Assembly: GCA_028023455.1 (NCBI GenBank)
Contig: JAQFVV010000031.1
Span: forward strand, 9,472,093-9,536,092
Source: Epiperipatus broadwayi
Taxonomy: Eukaryota; Onychophora; Udeonychophora; Euonychophora; Peripatidae
Reading direction: 5' to 3'
DNA: 64,000 bases
The notes beneath the pieces were generated by a model. That model was not told the origin of the DNA, searched no databases, and was given only the letters and a program-made list of their open reading frames with translations. Positions within the stretch are counted from its first letter, which is position 1. The number at the start of each line of letters is the position of its first letter. Below, piece by piece: positions 1 through 14,507 of this stretch. A program made the translations under genes and the position numbers.

Positions 1-1194
1 TGATGGTGATCATGACTCATGTACAGTACCATGTTTAAACAGTGTTTTAATCAATAATATGATATCCATCTTTTGATGAGGATGATCAAAACTCATGGAC
101 ACAACATAATTTTAGCTTTCTATTATTGAACTATAATTATTAAAACTTGGTTATTATCAAGCATAATCCTGAAATACTTAAATGTGAATCAATATTCTAG
201 CTTACTTAACATTTTGCGAGACTTGCTTAATATTTGCTAGTGTTGACGATTCTTAATATCTGCAAGAAATGAGGATCATTTAAAATAATAAAATCAAGAC
301 AAGAAAAACATGATATTTTTAATAATAACTCAAAACCAATTAAGTTATATAATTATATTTTATTAATACTATTCTTCTTTCTTTCTTTAAAATCAAATTA
401 ATAATTAGATAAATGACTTATTATTACATTAATTAAATATAGAATTAATACAAAATTTTATATACAAGTTTATCATTTTGGATAATTTTAAAATAAGCTG
501 GCTTAAAATGACATTTTAAAAAAAATATTTCATTGAATGCTTACCTAAGACTTTCCTAACTTAGTATATCATAAAAATAAATTTCATATGTAACTTGTGT
601 GTTTTATTTCACTTCCATTCATATGTAAGCCTTGCTTTTAAATTTACCATATTTAAACTAATCATGCATAACCTATTCTTTTGATGTGTTTGTATAAGCA
701 GTTACACATGCACACACACCCTGTGATATGTCAACATATATTTTTAAAATGTGTTCCCTTATATTAGAGATTAATACATAAATCACATATACAAAAAAAT
801 ATTCTTGCAACCTTGAGCAAAAGAAAATAAAATACATTCTATCAATTTTTATATGCAACAAGATAAATAAAAAAAAAACATTATAAATGCATATATTTAT
901 AGGTTGCTCATTATCAAAACAAATGAAGAACAATAAAAAAAAAAACATTTCAATATTACAATATATAATAAAAAAAATAAAAAATAATGAAAATTTAAGT
1001 TTAAAGATTTAAACTGTGTTTGTATTATGTTATGTGATATTGAGAATAACTATTGATAAACAAGCCTTTAATGTTTCTGTATCAAAAGAAAAAATGCTTT
1101 GACCAATAAATTAAGGTTTACTTTTAATAAGTAAGAATAAAAGATCTATTAATGAAAGTTCATAATTACCCGATTATTTTCACTTCTTATAAAT
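1..1194. other. AT-rich spacer, nothing recognised
   Basis: AT-rich sequence with stop codons in all frames. The only open frame of note is a low-complexity stretch at 673-948 on the minus strand dominated by Phe, Ile and Tyr, which is what AT-rich noise gives. I see no gene, RNA or element boundary. Confidence 0.6.
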
Positions 1195-1510
1195 GTCTCA
1201 AGTTTGAATTTTCAAATTGCTTGTCTCACGTATAGCTTCAATAAGTTGATTTGCTCCATTTAAAAAAAAGAAAAGTTCTTGCAGATACTTTTTAAGATAA
1301 TCATGAATTAATTGACTTGCTTATTTCCACAATTTTAAAATTATTTATTGTTGATACTTTTAATAACGCTGAATTCGTTGACTGGCTTGCCGCTACCATT
1401 TCAAAAAAATTTATTACAAATACTTTTAGATAAGTATGAACTGGTGGATTTGCTTGTCTCTACCATTTAAAAAAAAATCATTGTAGACACTTTAGATGAC
1501 TATGAGGAAT
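1195..1510. repeat. Degenerate tandem repeat, about four units of about 66 bp
   Basis: Units begin near 1245, 1315, 1381 and 1448. Each holds a GAYTTGCTT-like start, an ACCATTT followed by an A run, and then a GATACTTTT/GATAA segment. The copies are well diverged, so this is an old local duplication. No coding sequence is apparent. Confidence 0.55.
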
Positions 1511-2017
1511 ACTTTAACAAAAATTTGATTGATAGCCTAATCAAACTTGGCTATATATGTTTTTTTTTCCATTCATATTTTCTTTCTTCTTCCTTTGTCA
1601 AAGATGATGATTAGATTATGTTTTGTGGCTGGTTTTAAATTTGTCCATTCTTTTGGTTACTATGGACTGGTATATGAGTCCATAGTAAATTAGTGATTTA
1701 AACCATTCTGTCAGATTCCAGGAAGCAGAAGAAGTGGCTTTAGCAATGCAAATTCATTGTATTATACACAGCAAAATATATTAATATCATTTTATAGAAC
1801 TGTCAATAACTTCTTCCAAGAAATTCAATTTTTTTTTCTTTTCTCCTTCTTAATACTGCTGAGAATTATTTATATATATGTACATCTTCGTCTATACTGA
1901 CTTTGAAAACAAGAGTCATTTTTCTCCTTCCTCAATTTTGAAAGACCTAAAAAAAATCAATCGCTCACTCTCTTTTGAAAAAATATGCAAACTGTCCATT
2001 TCCCTTGGTATTTCACG

Positions 2018-2142
2018 AACTCAATCACTACATCTCTGTCTAATAATAATGCTTAAAAAACTGATCATTAAATCTCTTCTCTAATAACATTAAAAAAACT
2101 GATAGCTACATCTCTTTTTCAATAACATTGAAAAAACTGATC
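2018..2142. repeat. Short tandem repeat, three units of about 40 bp
   Basis: Three consecutive units each contain a CATCTCT-like start, TAATAACATT and a final AAAAAACTGAT. A 68-residue open frame (1878-2084) runs across the first units but has no domain signal, and the repeat structure explains it. Confidence 0.6.
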
Positions 2143-2729
2143 GCCACTAAATATTGTTTCATTTGTTTATATTGCAAATCTTTGATCAAAGAAAAGGACC
2201 ACCAGGAAATCTTATCTTGAGATAAAGATCAAAGCTTCACAAGTTTGACAGTCTGTCACAATTAATAAAAACTTAGGATTGTTACTTTTATTCTATCCAA
2301 GCATCACTTCCCTCTCTAGATATCTACAATATAGATAATACAAAAACAACAAAGCCTGCAATCTTAGTTATTAAAAGATTTGTGTAAAAATGTTTTATGT
2401 TTAAAATATCTAGTCACACGTGTACATTTTCATATCCTAATCTACTAATCTTGATCATCTTACTTCACACTTTCTTTCTGATCTGCTTTATTTAATAAGA
2501 ATATGGCTAAATAATTTCAACACATTATTTAATAAAATATAATAAATCCCTGTATTAAATATTGTTTCCTATTACCTTCTCTCTTTACAACTGCTTATTT
2601 ATTAACTATTTATAAACTTTATAATAATAAATACACACATATATCTTTATATATAAAAGAATTTTTTTTTAATTGAAGAATCTCTTTATTTGTGAAATGA
2701 GAATATATATATATTCTGCCCTTGTCATC

Positions 2730-2750
2730 ATGTGTAGCTCCACTACACAT
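2730..2750. repeat. Perfect 8-bp hairpin
   Basis: ATGTGTAG and CTACACAT flank a 5-nt loop in a locally GC-richer patch (2720-2820). It could be the remains of a foldback or SINE-like element. Nothing else supports a function. Confidence 0.4.
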
Positions 2751-5700
2751 CAGGCCAATCACGTTGAGGGCCATAATCTAACCGCCTCGTTCCCACATCT
2801 CCACTTCCCCCAAAATAAATATAATATAGTGAAAATCACCTAACCGGGTTCTAGCTCTAATAATTAATGAAATATTCAATTAAATGCTTTACTAGCTCAA
2901 GTTTCTTAAAATTAACTTAGGTTCTGTTTTAAACTAACTCAAATAAATATTCAGGAATTCATGAGACTAGAAGTGGAAATACTGGTGACAAGGTAGATCA
3001 CATTGAGACAATATCCCACAGGATACCACCTCAATGGCATAAAAAAACTATCCCCCCTTATACTACTATTACACATAATAACTACATAGTATTCTTATGA
3101 CTTCCGCAACTTCTAATCACTAAGACTCATTTAACAATTAAAGTATTAATCTTTTATCTCTAATAATAATAATAGTAATCATCTAGCTCAAATGAAATAA
3201 TCTCAGGTTCTTAAATTTATTCATATGTTAATAAACATATGGTAGCAAAATATGATAAGGGATTTTATGTCATAATCTACTACTCTGAAATTAGATTAAT
3301 AATGAAACAATAATAATCACAATCTTCATTGCTTAATCCAACTAGTACAGCTTTTCTTTCATCGCAAATTTATAACCGTAATAAATTAGTTAATAAACTA
3401 ATATCCCCTTTTTTTATCTTTAAGTAATAAAATAAATTAATAAGTGGCAGTGTTTAGATAATCTGATAAATAAAGCAAGTGGCAACTAATAGCATATAAT
3501 TTAGCAAAACATTAGGATAATGGATTGATGACCAGTAACGCAATGCAATTTTATAATTATTTAATTATAAGAACATCAATAAATATTTAAGATTAAACAT
3601 ACTTCTCTATTTATCTTTTGTGCAAACAATCATATACTTAGTTTAATGGTTGTGAACATACCCTGTGAATTCATGCAATGATGTAGAGAAAACAAAACTC
3701 AGACACAAGTTTTAATAAACAAATTTTAAAATTTTATTAACATCAATAAAAATAAATAAAACAAACAAATCCATCTACATCTATTTACAAGGGATATCCT
3801 CATTTTTCTTTACACTACAATAGTTGAATTATACACATTTATATTTCTTTTATCGTTAATTAAACTTATTATGCCTTTTAAAAGTTATTTATTTATTTCT
3901 CATTAGGTTTATCATATCACTTATTTTAACTATTTTATGGGTAATACCATTCTTTACCTTTTAATATTAAAGTTACTGTATTATAAATTATCTATGTGGA
4001 TAAACATCATTTATAACATCATAATTTGACAATCAATATGGTTTTTTAAAAGAAAATTACATTTTCTTGTAACTTTATATAAGTCACTCCGCATATTATT
4101 CAAATATTATTATTACTTTTAACGTTTGTTCTCCAATGTTCGTAAACTATAATACGTTTATTCCATAAGCCATACTCATGTATAATACTATAACACAGGT
4201 TTAATTATCACCTGTTACAGTTTCACATATGCTATAATTATCGAATGTTATTGTATTTTTTAAATATGCAATACTTATATTTTTTAAAATATAATTAACA
4301 ATAAGAAAACATGAAATTATATTTAATATTTTTTTTATATTTCTATTCGGATATACTTTTATAAAATTATAGTTCATTTCTTAAAAGGAATTAAAATAAT
4401 TCTCTAACTCCTTCCCTTCTTAGGATATTTGCATCTTTCTTTCAATAATCATAATCTACTCTTCGTTAACACTTAACTATTCTTATTCCAAATAATAGTA
4501 TGACATACATTCTAAAATATCTATTGTTTCCCTTTTAATAGACATCATATAATGATGTAGTTGCAAGAAATACAGATAAAGATAGCGAAAGATGTATAGG
4601 ATATCGGGAAGATAGATAGATAACTTATCCGCAATATACTTCAAAAATGTATGGAACAGTGTGAATAGGTCCGACATTCATTGTCTAATAACCTTGGTGA
4701 TAAGCATGATGTGGCAGCTATTTACTCAGCTTTACCAAACATCTAGTACGACTCACAAGAAATATATAAAATACTACTGTCCAAGACAACATGTGTACCA
4801 GTCTCAGGGCTTTGTTAACTACGCTGATTAACATCTAAAACTACATATTATTTCATTCCCTGTAGCATCCTAGTTTTTAATACATCCTCTTGGTTTCCGA
4901 ATCACCACATACTACCAAGTCACTACCCAAACTATCTCTCGAGATTTTTACTGTATCCAACATTGATAAAATACTAACTACTTTTTTTAAAAACAATAAA
5001 CAAAATTCGCTAATATAAAAACATTTCCCTATTCCATAAGAACAATTTGTCTTGCTTTATTACACTGTAGGTTCAACATCTACGTTTTGTTAAAATAACA
5101 TTTAAATATCCCAATTGGAAAATTAACAGAAAATATCACCTAACCATCGGTTATATTGAACTATATTAATAACACATAAAATGATTATCGTATGCATATC
5201 TTTAAAAAATCTAATCACATCTCAGAAAGTGTTTTAGAGTGTTGTTTTCAAAAATGCGTTTTACAACAACAATAACAATAAAACTTTTGCGCTACATTCA
5301 TTCGATTCTCAGCTGATCTAAATAAATAAAACATACATTATATATCATTAATAATTATAAATGTTACCAAAAACAATCTTTATCTTCCTATCAGAGTTCG
5401 TAGTAGGTTTCTTTCTCTTTGAGCATCGCAAATATACAAATTTCCACATACATACAATTTTATTTTAAAATTCAAAATCAAAACATATTATTTCATATAA
5501 TATTATATCACGAATTAATGTATTTTGTTTTCCCTATTGCTATCTAAAACTTAATGTTTAACTTAGATTAGTAAAGAAAATAATTCAAACCATAATCACA
5601 TATTTTTCTGACGGTAAATCTTGGTTAGTCCCATAATATTTATTATTTCTTCTTTTGTCTGAATGTTCTCCTTTCTGCTTATTAAAGTTTGAAATAAATT

Positions 5701-8700
5701 AGTTCATTTAATAAACTGTTTAGATGATCTTTAGTTTTAGTGTTTAATCCAAAATTATTAGAAAACATTTTATTTAGTTATCCCCCGAAGCTTTTTAATG
5801 TTCTGGCGTATATTACCTCGGCGCGTTGATGCATCTTTATTTCTAGTTAAACTACAATTATTTAATAATTACGTTACCAATTGCATTTTCCATGGATCCA
5901 ATATTTTATATTTCTCTTCTGTAAATTTTTTTTTTTTTCTTTAAGCAAGTGTTTTCCTTGGTAAACTTCACTTTCATTCATTATTATTTTATATACACTA
6001 TTTTCGATCTTTAACTATTTTCTAGAGTATTTTCTCAAGTCATCTTAAAGAAATCAATTCAAACTATTTCAATATTAAAATTCCTTTTGTCCATTTATTC
6101 TTATACGAATAATACTTATTTTTATTTTCCATTATCTTCATTAACTTTGCGCACAATGTCCTTTCATTGATTTTATATGCACGAAAGCAGCTTTCATAGT
6201 GATATGCTATATAAACTATATCAACGAATAATATTAACATATTTGGAACATTATAAAATTTACAACTTGGTTTTAACAATCTATCCATTTTCTATTGAAA
6301 ACTCCGATTATATTTCGATAGAATCCACTGGCATTTTACTGTAAAGTTAGTGAAACATTACTATGAAAAACTTTTTTTTAAAACATTTTATTCTAAGATT
6401 CTCTTCGATGATTTTTAAATTGTCAGTTGGTTTCATTCAAAGATATTATTAAAATTATAATAAAATTGACTAATAAATTGAAGAAAAAAAAATTAGAGAG
6501 CTTAAAATTTTACCTCTGCTTTGGAGTCAACACATTTTTGTTCTCCCCCATTTATACAATTAGTTGGCGCGATTTTGGTTGTCTGCCAAGATCTATTTTT
6601 TATTGGTCAATCCCTACTTGGATTTATAAACAATTTCTAAAGTTTTAAAATCATGACGTAATAGACTTAAATGTTAACTCATTATTATTTTTAAATCAAT
6701 TATTATCTATTACAATTTAACTACCTTTAAAACAATTTTGAAACAATAAATAATAAAGGTGTATACTACTTATTTTTATTATGATGTGTGACAATTCCAT
6801 CCACTTCTATAATATACTATTTAAATATTTTAATTATTAGTATTAATTTAAACCGGTGCTTATACATAGAATATTTCAGACAGCCACATAGTCATTTCCG
6901 GTGTTTAGTCTAATTTTATCTGTCTTAATAAATTTGCTACTTATATTATATAAAATAATTATATAAAATTTTGAAAAACAATTTAGAAAAATATAGAATT
7001 AGATACAATTCTCACCATCACAATATTTATTATTAAATATATCATATTAATCTTTTACTGCTTAATATAATCTATAATTTTAAATACTATATAATATTAA
7101 TTTTAAAATTTTTTAGTAATTGACCATTTATAACTATCATTGCCATTTTTTATATACATTACGAAATTTAAATAAAAGTCATGTAGAAATCTAAACATTT
7201 TCAGATAAATTTTATTATTTCACATAGCTCCTTCATTAATAAAGTACCTTTGTGTCTCACACAACCTGCACACCAGCATATTGCAGTCCTGGCTGAGTGT
7301 TGTCAGGAATGCAAATTAATTATTGTTTTTTAATAGCATCTAATCTTACAAAATTCATTTGGTAATGTTTTTGTGGTGCTTGTTCTAAGATTTCAAAAAT
7401 CTGTCACTGAATAAACAGATTGGTAACTATTAAATATATGCTTGCTTTTTTTTTGCTTTTGTCCATGCAGATAATTTTTGCTTCATTTAGGCTTTAATCC
7501 AAAGCTTTTAAATGAGCTATATATTTATGTCAGCATTTGTGTCCTGATCAATAAATTTATAATTTACTGGTTTCTTTTTAAATCTTTTATTCTTGTTTTG
7601 TGTCAAATGAATAACCCAAAATTCATTTTAGATAAAATAATATGTTCTGGAGGAGTTTCGGTCAACTAGTCTTTGATCTTTCCAATTTTTTTAGGCTTTA
7701 TATTCTTAGCTTTACTTAATAATGATTGATTCAGGTTCAGTAGGTACTTTCTTCATGAAAAATGTTCTTTCTTTAAAACACGCTAAAGCTTTATACATAT
7801 GTTGCACCATGGCGAAAACGATTTTTTTTATTATTATATTGAGAATCAAGCAAAAATTATTTTCATTACTGTTAATTTAAGATCTTTTGGACTTATAGGC
7901 CTTTCACTTTACAACTTGCTTTTTGTCCTATTTCTTGTAATCACATTCTGTAGTTTCTAAATGGTCATTTTACATTCAAAATTATTTCTTGAGATGACTT
8001 AATATATATAATATTTTATTATTGATATATAAATAATTATTTGTGTTTAAGGTTTAAACAGAGTATTTTGAAATAAACAAAAATAATACATAGTATTTTG
8101 AACAAAATATATATATATATAATGCTTTTAGCGTTTTTTTATTTTTAAATAATTGTTTTCAAATTTACATTTCCAATTTAACAATAAGATTTTTTTTCCA
8201 GACGATTATTTTCGTGTTAAGACTTTAGCAAATAATAAATGGCTTCTAGCATTTTTTTTTCTTTTATCAACATTGATATTTTTTTATTATTATTATCTAG
8301 TTTTATTTTCTAAAAATAAAAATCTATAAAAACAACAAAAATATTTATATTATTCGTTACGCAGCCTGTTGGAAACAATCTGGTTGACAGTAAAGGTGTC
8401 GAATTTCAAGCAATGGTAATAATAATAATAGCTACTAATAAGTATTTTCATATTTTTAGCTACTAATAATTATCTTCGTTTAATGCATTATTTAACCCCA
8501 AATTATTATTACATATTAGGTGACTAGATGTAATAGTAGTTATTCTAAGACCTAAAATCAAATCTAGACTACTTAATTTCAGTTCTTATTCGAATCACTA
8601 ATTATATTTGAGACAGAAGGGTATCAATGAGCCAGAGCTAATTCTTTATTCTTATTATTGATTAAATAAAGTGATTATATAATTTTATTTATTTTAATAT

Positions 8701-11700
8701 AAGTCTTAGTAGATCATTTGTAGATACTGTCAGTTCAATGACTATTATTTTTGTAACAGCGTTATCTTGGCAATTGTTTTTCAAGTTTATGTAAATCTGC
8801 ATTATATTAATAGAATTGTAAATAAACCTATTGATTCTTTATTTAAATTATATTCAGTTTCTGTTTATTTTTTTTGTTTTTATATTGTTTATTAATCACA
8901 ACATTAATTATTTTTATTTAATTAAAGTCACACAGTGTATTTTATTTCCATAGAAATAAAAATAAACCATGCATTTAATTCAGGTAATATTATAAAAATA
9001 ATATTTAGTCTAAGAAGTAATTAAACTGTGTTTATCTTCTAAGATAGAAGACTGCATTCTTTGAAATGAAGATTATCCATGCTATGTTAGACTGCAGGCT
9101 ATTATATTATGTAAATTTCAAGGTCCAGTTTATACTTAATTGTTTATGGAAGTTGTTTGTGAGGAGGTGGAAGGTCATAAAAAGCACCCTTGTTTTTCTT
9201 CCATCTGGAGTGATATCCTGGGTAAAAGGCCATAAGTAGTCTAAATTGTGAATATTTTAATTTTTGCAATTAAATATTTATGTAAACATTTTTATTATAA
9301 TAATTATAGTTATCTTGTAATAGGATGTTGTCACTTCAAATGTTTTCCTCCTATAGCTAGCCAGGATATCATTCACTTATTTATCTCTTCAGTTGTTTGC
9401 AAACAATGTCATATGTTAGTACATGTCACAAGAGTTGCAGTACAACCCCTGAGAGCTCTAATTGAGCTTTCAGTGATTTACATAATTTTTACATATTATG
9501 ATATTAATTATAACTAATATAAAAAGTAGCTCTTATTGATTCCCTGTGTTAGAAGAGAAGCACACCTGATGGCTTATCGGTTTCACAATACCCTCTACAA
9601 AACAACGCATCTGATGCCACATTAGTAAACATTTCTTTAGGCACAGAGATCAGGGAGATGCAAGAGACTCATAGACTTTATTTTTGAGTTAGCTATATAT
9701 AATATTAATATTAGACATTTATATTTTAAATAATTGAGAAGATAGTTTATTGAATATGTGTTGAATAAATAAATATATGATGGCAGATGTATGGTTTGAA
9801 ATTATTTAATTAGAATATTTTAAACTAAAATTTAATTAAAAACATTTGATTATATTATACTTTCAGTAGCTGTATTACTCCGATACTGTTATATTTTCAA
9901 CACCATACAATTATTTGGCTGATGTAATCTAGCTACCTGAATTCTTGAGCAAGTATTTCAAGAACATACCTTTGGGGATTTAATATCTTTGCAATGCATG
10001 AGTCTAAATTAGGATTGACAATAGCAGCTGCAGACATATATTTTATTTAATGAAATAAGATATTTATAAGTGATTAATTATGGGCAGACATTTATTTGAG
10101 AATGAATTTATGTTACTAATGCAGAGATGAAGTCATATATCGAATAATAAAATTAATAATAAGTAACACGTAGTATGTTTAGAATTGCGATGCGAGTGTA
10201 GCAATACATTAAAACTGTGAAGCCAATGAATGAGTTTAAAACAATGGGATGGCATTTGCCATAGGCCCAAAAGTAAAGATGTCACTGCATGATGGGCATC
10301 AAGTCCTACAGGAACATTCATTATGTCCACTTGTGTAGGATGACTAGGATTCAGTAAATCCTGTATGATCCTGGATAACCAAGGCTCATAATGGATTATC
10401 ACATCTCTAAACCGTAACACATGTATAATTCACATAATATTCTGTTAAGATTTAATATAAATTTATGATTCGGTCCTACGTTATCAATATTTAATAAATA
10501 AATTTTGCTCTCAAAGAAATGCACTTAATGGATTCATTATTGAAAATTAAAACAAGTGTAAAAACAATAGGTAAGCTGGGTGGGTATTAAGAACTAATAT
10601 GTCTGCCACTTGCTATGTAGTAGACTCCCACACTTACAATAAATGAAGCACCAAATGTGTATCGATTTATATGAAAATAAAATAATTTAATAGAAATAAA
10701 TATCAATTATATGCTTTGCAGGACACGCATCTGCTGTTTCAGGCAATCATGTATTTGTATTTTAGAGAATTATGGAGATTTCCTAGCTGACCATCCAACA
10801 TGAGTATATATAAAGAAATATATTAGTAGGTTGCTGTACAAGATGGCAACCATTTAAATTAGGATTTATATTTAAAATTTGGTAAGGTCCGAGTGGAAAT
10901 CTTATAGGCATGCTATCATTAGATAATAAAAAATGTAAAATTAGAAATATGTACCCAAGAAATAGACAGAGTTAGGTAAGCTAGATTATTAAAAGATATT
11001 TGCATAATAGATTAATAATTAAATTATAATTGTACAGTTTATATAGAGAGTGAGCTATAGCTTGACTAATATTTAGAGTACTCTAGAAGGCCTTGGGTAC
11101 AGGTACCTGTTTTATAAGCTTTCAGATTTCATGGTCAGTAGCAGATTGTTCATGAGTTCAAACAGTAGCAGTTCTTGCCAGAACTCAGGTTATTAATTCA
11201 TTTCAATAGCAGCAGCAGCTTTCCTATTGTTTGGGCAGCAGATCCTCTTGGTTTAATTGGTGATGGGCACATGTGGAGGTTTGGGCATATGATCAACCAT
11301 CTCTGGGGGAAGAATAGTCTGGGTGTTTCCTACTCAATCATCTTGTAGTAGATAAATTAATTTTAAGATTTGGATTTTCTTAACCGGGCAAGAGCACAGC
11401 CAAAGTCTAACTAAAAATTTTTAGAAATCCAAAATGTCCTCTTTTCTTTATCTTATCTTTTAAATTTTATTCTGTTTTATTTTTAGTTCCATTCATTTGC
11501 CCTGAGAAGAATCAATGAATTTTTATAAGTTTAATTAATTCAGAAAGCTGCATTTCTATTGTTTAGGTTTATTTTATCTTTTAGCATTTTCATAATTAAA
11601 GCTTTTAGGGAATTTTCTAATTAATTAATCTATTATCTCTCACTGACCATTACTTGCAAAATTTCAAGTACAAAAAAGAATATATAATTATTTTTACTTT

Positions 11701-11970
11701 TCTTTTAAATTACAATCTAATTTCCAAAATTATTATTTAAAATACGATTTTAAGAAAAAGCAATAAACTAACGAACATTTATAATTTAAAATAAATAGTT
11801 AAAGTTACATAAACATTATATAACTAAAAGAGAAATTTAAATTATATCAAATATTTTTATTTATTGCTTTAAATTTGTTATCGAAGTGTGTGTGCATTTA
11901 TAATGAACTTTACAGATATTTATACATTTTTAATATTGCTACACACACAATTCGATATCAAAAAGTTTAA
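2751..11970. other. Long AT-rich gene-free stretch
   Basis: About 9 kb without a supportable gene. Open frames of 63-95 codons (4483-4677, 6064-6288, 6427-6648, 7478-7669, 9248-9517 and 10133-10420) are short, of low complexity and lack any domain I recognise. Locally GC-richer islands at about 2720-2820, 10180-10420 and 11080-11410 look like decayed repeat copies, because their composition differs from the surroundings, but I cannot assign a family. The 95-codon minus-strand frame at 10133-10420 reads somewhat like protein (Trp-, His- and Leu-containing) but has no motif I can name. Confidence 0.5.
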
Positions 11971-11977
11971 ACTTGGG

Positions 11978-12047
11978 TAGGATAAAGTGGTGGGTGAGAT
12001 GATAGAAAAGATGAAACTTAAGTTTCAAATTCGCATCTTACTGTTTC
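11978..12047 (+). repeat. tRNA-like SINE head (plus strand), tentative
   Basis: An A-box-like stretch (TAGGATAAAGTGG, 11978-11990) is followed about 30 nt later by a B-box-like stretch (GTTTCAAATTCGC, 12022-12034). This spacing is usual for an RNA polymerase III promoter in a tRNA-derived SINE. The unit runs straight into the long AT repeat at 12053, which would act as its tail. The match is imperfect and a chance resemblance is possible. Confidence 0.35.
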
Positions 12048-12049
12048 AT

Positions 12050-12052
<3 letters not shown>

Positions 12053-12145
<93 letters not shown>
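12053..12145. repeat. AT dinucleotide microsatellite
   Basis: Pure TA repeat of about 93 bp lying between the two SINE-like heads. Its exact length is likely to be polymorphic and prone to assembly error. Confidence 0.95.
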
Positions 12146-12148
<3 letters not shown>

Positions 12149-12204
12149 TGAACTCTTGCTATCTCCCTGAATCTAGTCAGTGCAAACCATCATCACCTAC
12201 CACT

Positions 12205-12267
12205 TTTGATCATGGTAAACAAATTTTCCAGATGTGCAGCGATGTGGTGGCACCCTCCATGATCAAA
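12205..12267. repeat. 11-bp inverted repeat in inter-microsatellite segment
   Basis: TTTGATCATGG (12205-12215) and CCATGATCAAA (12257-12267) form a perfect 11-bp stem. It sits in a GC-richer segment between two microsatellites, inside what is otherwise only a 61-codon open frame (12148-12333). It may be part of a SINE body. Confidence 0.5.
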
Positions 12268-12289
12268 GGTAGATTGAGTGACTGTTACA

Positions 12290-12326
12290 ATATATATATA
12301 TATACACACACACAGAGAGAGAGAGA
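12290..12326. repeat. Compound TA-CA-GA microsatellite
   Basis: (TA)n at 12290-12304, (CA)n at 12305-12314 and (GA)n at 12315-12326, directly abutting the minus-strand SINE head. Confidence 0.9.
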
Positions 12327-12380
12327 TTCTTGAATATCAAATTTAAGTCAAATGTTTTTTAACCAACTGAGCTATCCTTT
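12325..12380 (-). repeat. tRNA-derived SINE head (minus strand)
   Basis: Read on the minus strand, 12377-12361 gives GGATAGCTCAGTTGGTT, a near-perfect tRNA D-arm/A-box. It is followed by an anticodon-arm-like TTTGACTTAAATT and a B-box-like GATATTCAAGAATC. The acceptor stem cannot be closed and the B-box carries an extra base, so it is a SINE head or tRNA pseudogene rather than a working tRNA. The compound microsatellite follows directly as its 3' tail. Confidence 0.55.
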
Positions 12381-13924
12381 GTAAAACAATAAGGAAACTT
12401 CTGATTAGATATTCTAAACTAAAAATCCCTTCATTAGGAAGATAAGAAGTTAGATTAACCTTTTAATATCATTATCAAAATGTAAGGTCACTGGAATTTT
12501 TCAAGTAAGATTAGAAATTTTTACAGGTAATTGACAACTTGATTTATTGATTAGAAGAAATCAGTTGTTTGCCTTTATTAAAATGGTAGTTTTTACAGAA
12601 TGTAAAAATCAGAATTATAAATCTTATATACAAGTAGAAGATTATTTAACAATTTATTTAATTGAAGTTACAATTGTACATTGTATAATAGTGCAAATAT
12701 ACAATATGGCTTCAATTAATGTTAAGTATATTCAACATATATTACTACTGTTGTATCTTGGAATAGGTTTATGATCCAGGAATATCAAGAAAATATTCTG
12801 AATCTTGTGATGTATATTGAATAAAAAAATTCACTAAATACTTTTAAAAAAAGACTTATGTGTTAATGATATTTTAATTAACTAGAAAATATTAAATTAT
12901 AGAATTTTTTTTAAAAATTAGTGTAGAAAGCATTTATATTTTCCATAAGAGAAATCTCTACATGGTACTGTAAAATTGGATTGATTTCACATCATAAAAT
13001 GATTACAAGAGACAGAATATTGTTATCCTACCTAGTCTGCATTTATATCTAATTTAATTAAAATGAGCCAACTCAAATTAAACCAAGTTAATATGAATTT
13101 AAGATTCGTACAACCTTAGATATACTGATGACACCAGTTATAAACTGAAAGCACTAAATATTTATTTTATAGAAGAAAAAATTAAATTATGAATAAATAA
13201 TTAAAAACTATATCTTGTAATAACAAAATTAGCAGCCTATTATAGTATTAATAATGAAGATATAAAAATGATTGCTATTTATTGACTTTTGATATTATTC
13301 ATCAACAACAAAAGATGCAATTGTCAAAAAGTCTATTATATATTAATTAACCTTAGATGGAGATGTAATAAAACTCAAAGAGTTTTATATATAAGGTAAG
13401 TATTATTACAATTCACAATTGTTAATTGATCAGAAAATAGTATATATTTTAATTTTTTATAGAAGAAAAGGTTCGACAGTCGGTAAGGGGGGGGGTAATT
13501 GTTCTAAGGTTTAATAAGTTGGAAAACCATTGAACGTTTCACGAATAGTGAGAAAATTTAATAAATAGATATTTGATCATATTAGATTTCATACTTATTT
13601 TTCAAAATATAAAATACTTTGAAAGCTTGATCTGATAAAAGAATAAGAGAATGACCAGCATTAAGTTTTGATAGAATTTTCATAATGACAATATTGATTT
13701 TATGACATCTAATATTTTTTCATTAGTTGTATTAAAATATACAACAAATACTTTATATTTTTTATCGATAGAATCGGTAGCTTAATGAAATAAAATAAAT
13801 TAGCGAACCTAATTTTTTTTATTTCTTAGTTCGTCTTAACCTACATGCATTGCCGATATCTCTTTTTTTGGGAATCATTGTCTATGTAAAAATATAAATC
13901 TATTCTGCACCTTATGTCATGTGA
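12381..13924. other. AT-rich spacer
   Basis: No gene or repeat family recognised. It contains one 75-codon frame (12547-12774) of low complexity and an isolated G9 run near 13487-13495. Confidence 0.5.
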
Positions 13925-14431
13925 CAGAGAATATTCAACAACATCCCTCCCAGCAGTTTCAAGCCCTCAACAAAATCATAACTACCATGCTAAATACAGA
14001 TGACCAGTTGCCCCTGTACAATAATCAATTCAATCCTATCAGAAGATATACACTCCTCCTCACGCAAGATGTGCAATAACTTTCATCCTGTATTTGCCTT
14101 CCAGTGCACTTGTCTGCATCTTCATCATTGGCAACAACACCAGAAGACACCCAGCTACATTCATCAATAAGCTCCAACAAATCAAGGTCTGGGACAACAA
14201 TACTGCTTCCCCAGATATTTTTGCTGCCACCTTGTCTCTACTAACCCAACCATTCAATCTGTAAAAGAGTCATAGTCCAACAATAACCCTATTGAATATC
14301 ATTCAATAGTCCCATTCATTACTCTCCACATAGCTCACCCACCTAACTGGCTTTAACACCATCCACCACAAGACTACACAATTTGCATTCCATCTATCAC
14401 AATCCAACAGCTTTCACCATATTTAATGCTA
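13925..14431. other. GC-richer relic of unknown family
   Basis: Composition changes abruptly to CA-rich, more balanced sequence for about 500 bp, ending in the TATC microsatellite. All frames are interrupted. The longest is 65 codons on the minus strand (14060-14257), with no motif I recognise. It is probably a decayed mobile element body, because a LINE-like 3' end lies about 350 bp downstream, but no homology can be claimed by reading. Confidence 0.35.
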
Positions 14432-14432
14432 C

Positions 14433-14507
<75 letters not shown>

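Noticed and set aside
10133-10420. 95-codon minus-strand gene
   Set aside because: No motif, no related frame elsewhere in the window, and no splice or promoter context; left as an open frame in a GC-richer patch.
12325-12380. Functional tRNA
   Set aside because: The A-box is excellent but the B-box has an extra base and the acceptor stem does not close; SINE head preferred.
13120-13160. CTGATGA followed by GAAA, a possible hammerhead
   Set aside because: The only good stem (CAGTT/AACTG) overlaps the GAAA, and there is no complementary stem I and no NUH site, so the match is by chance.
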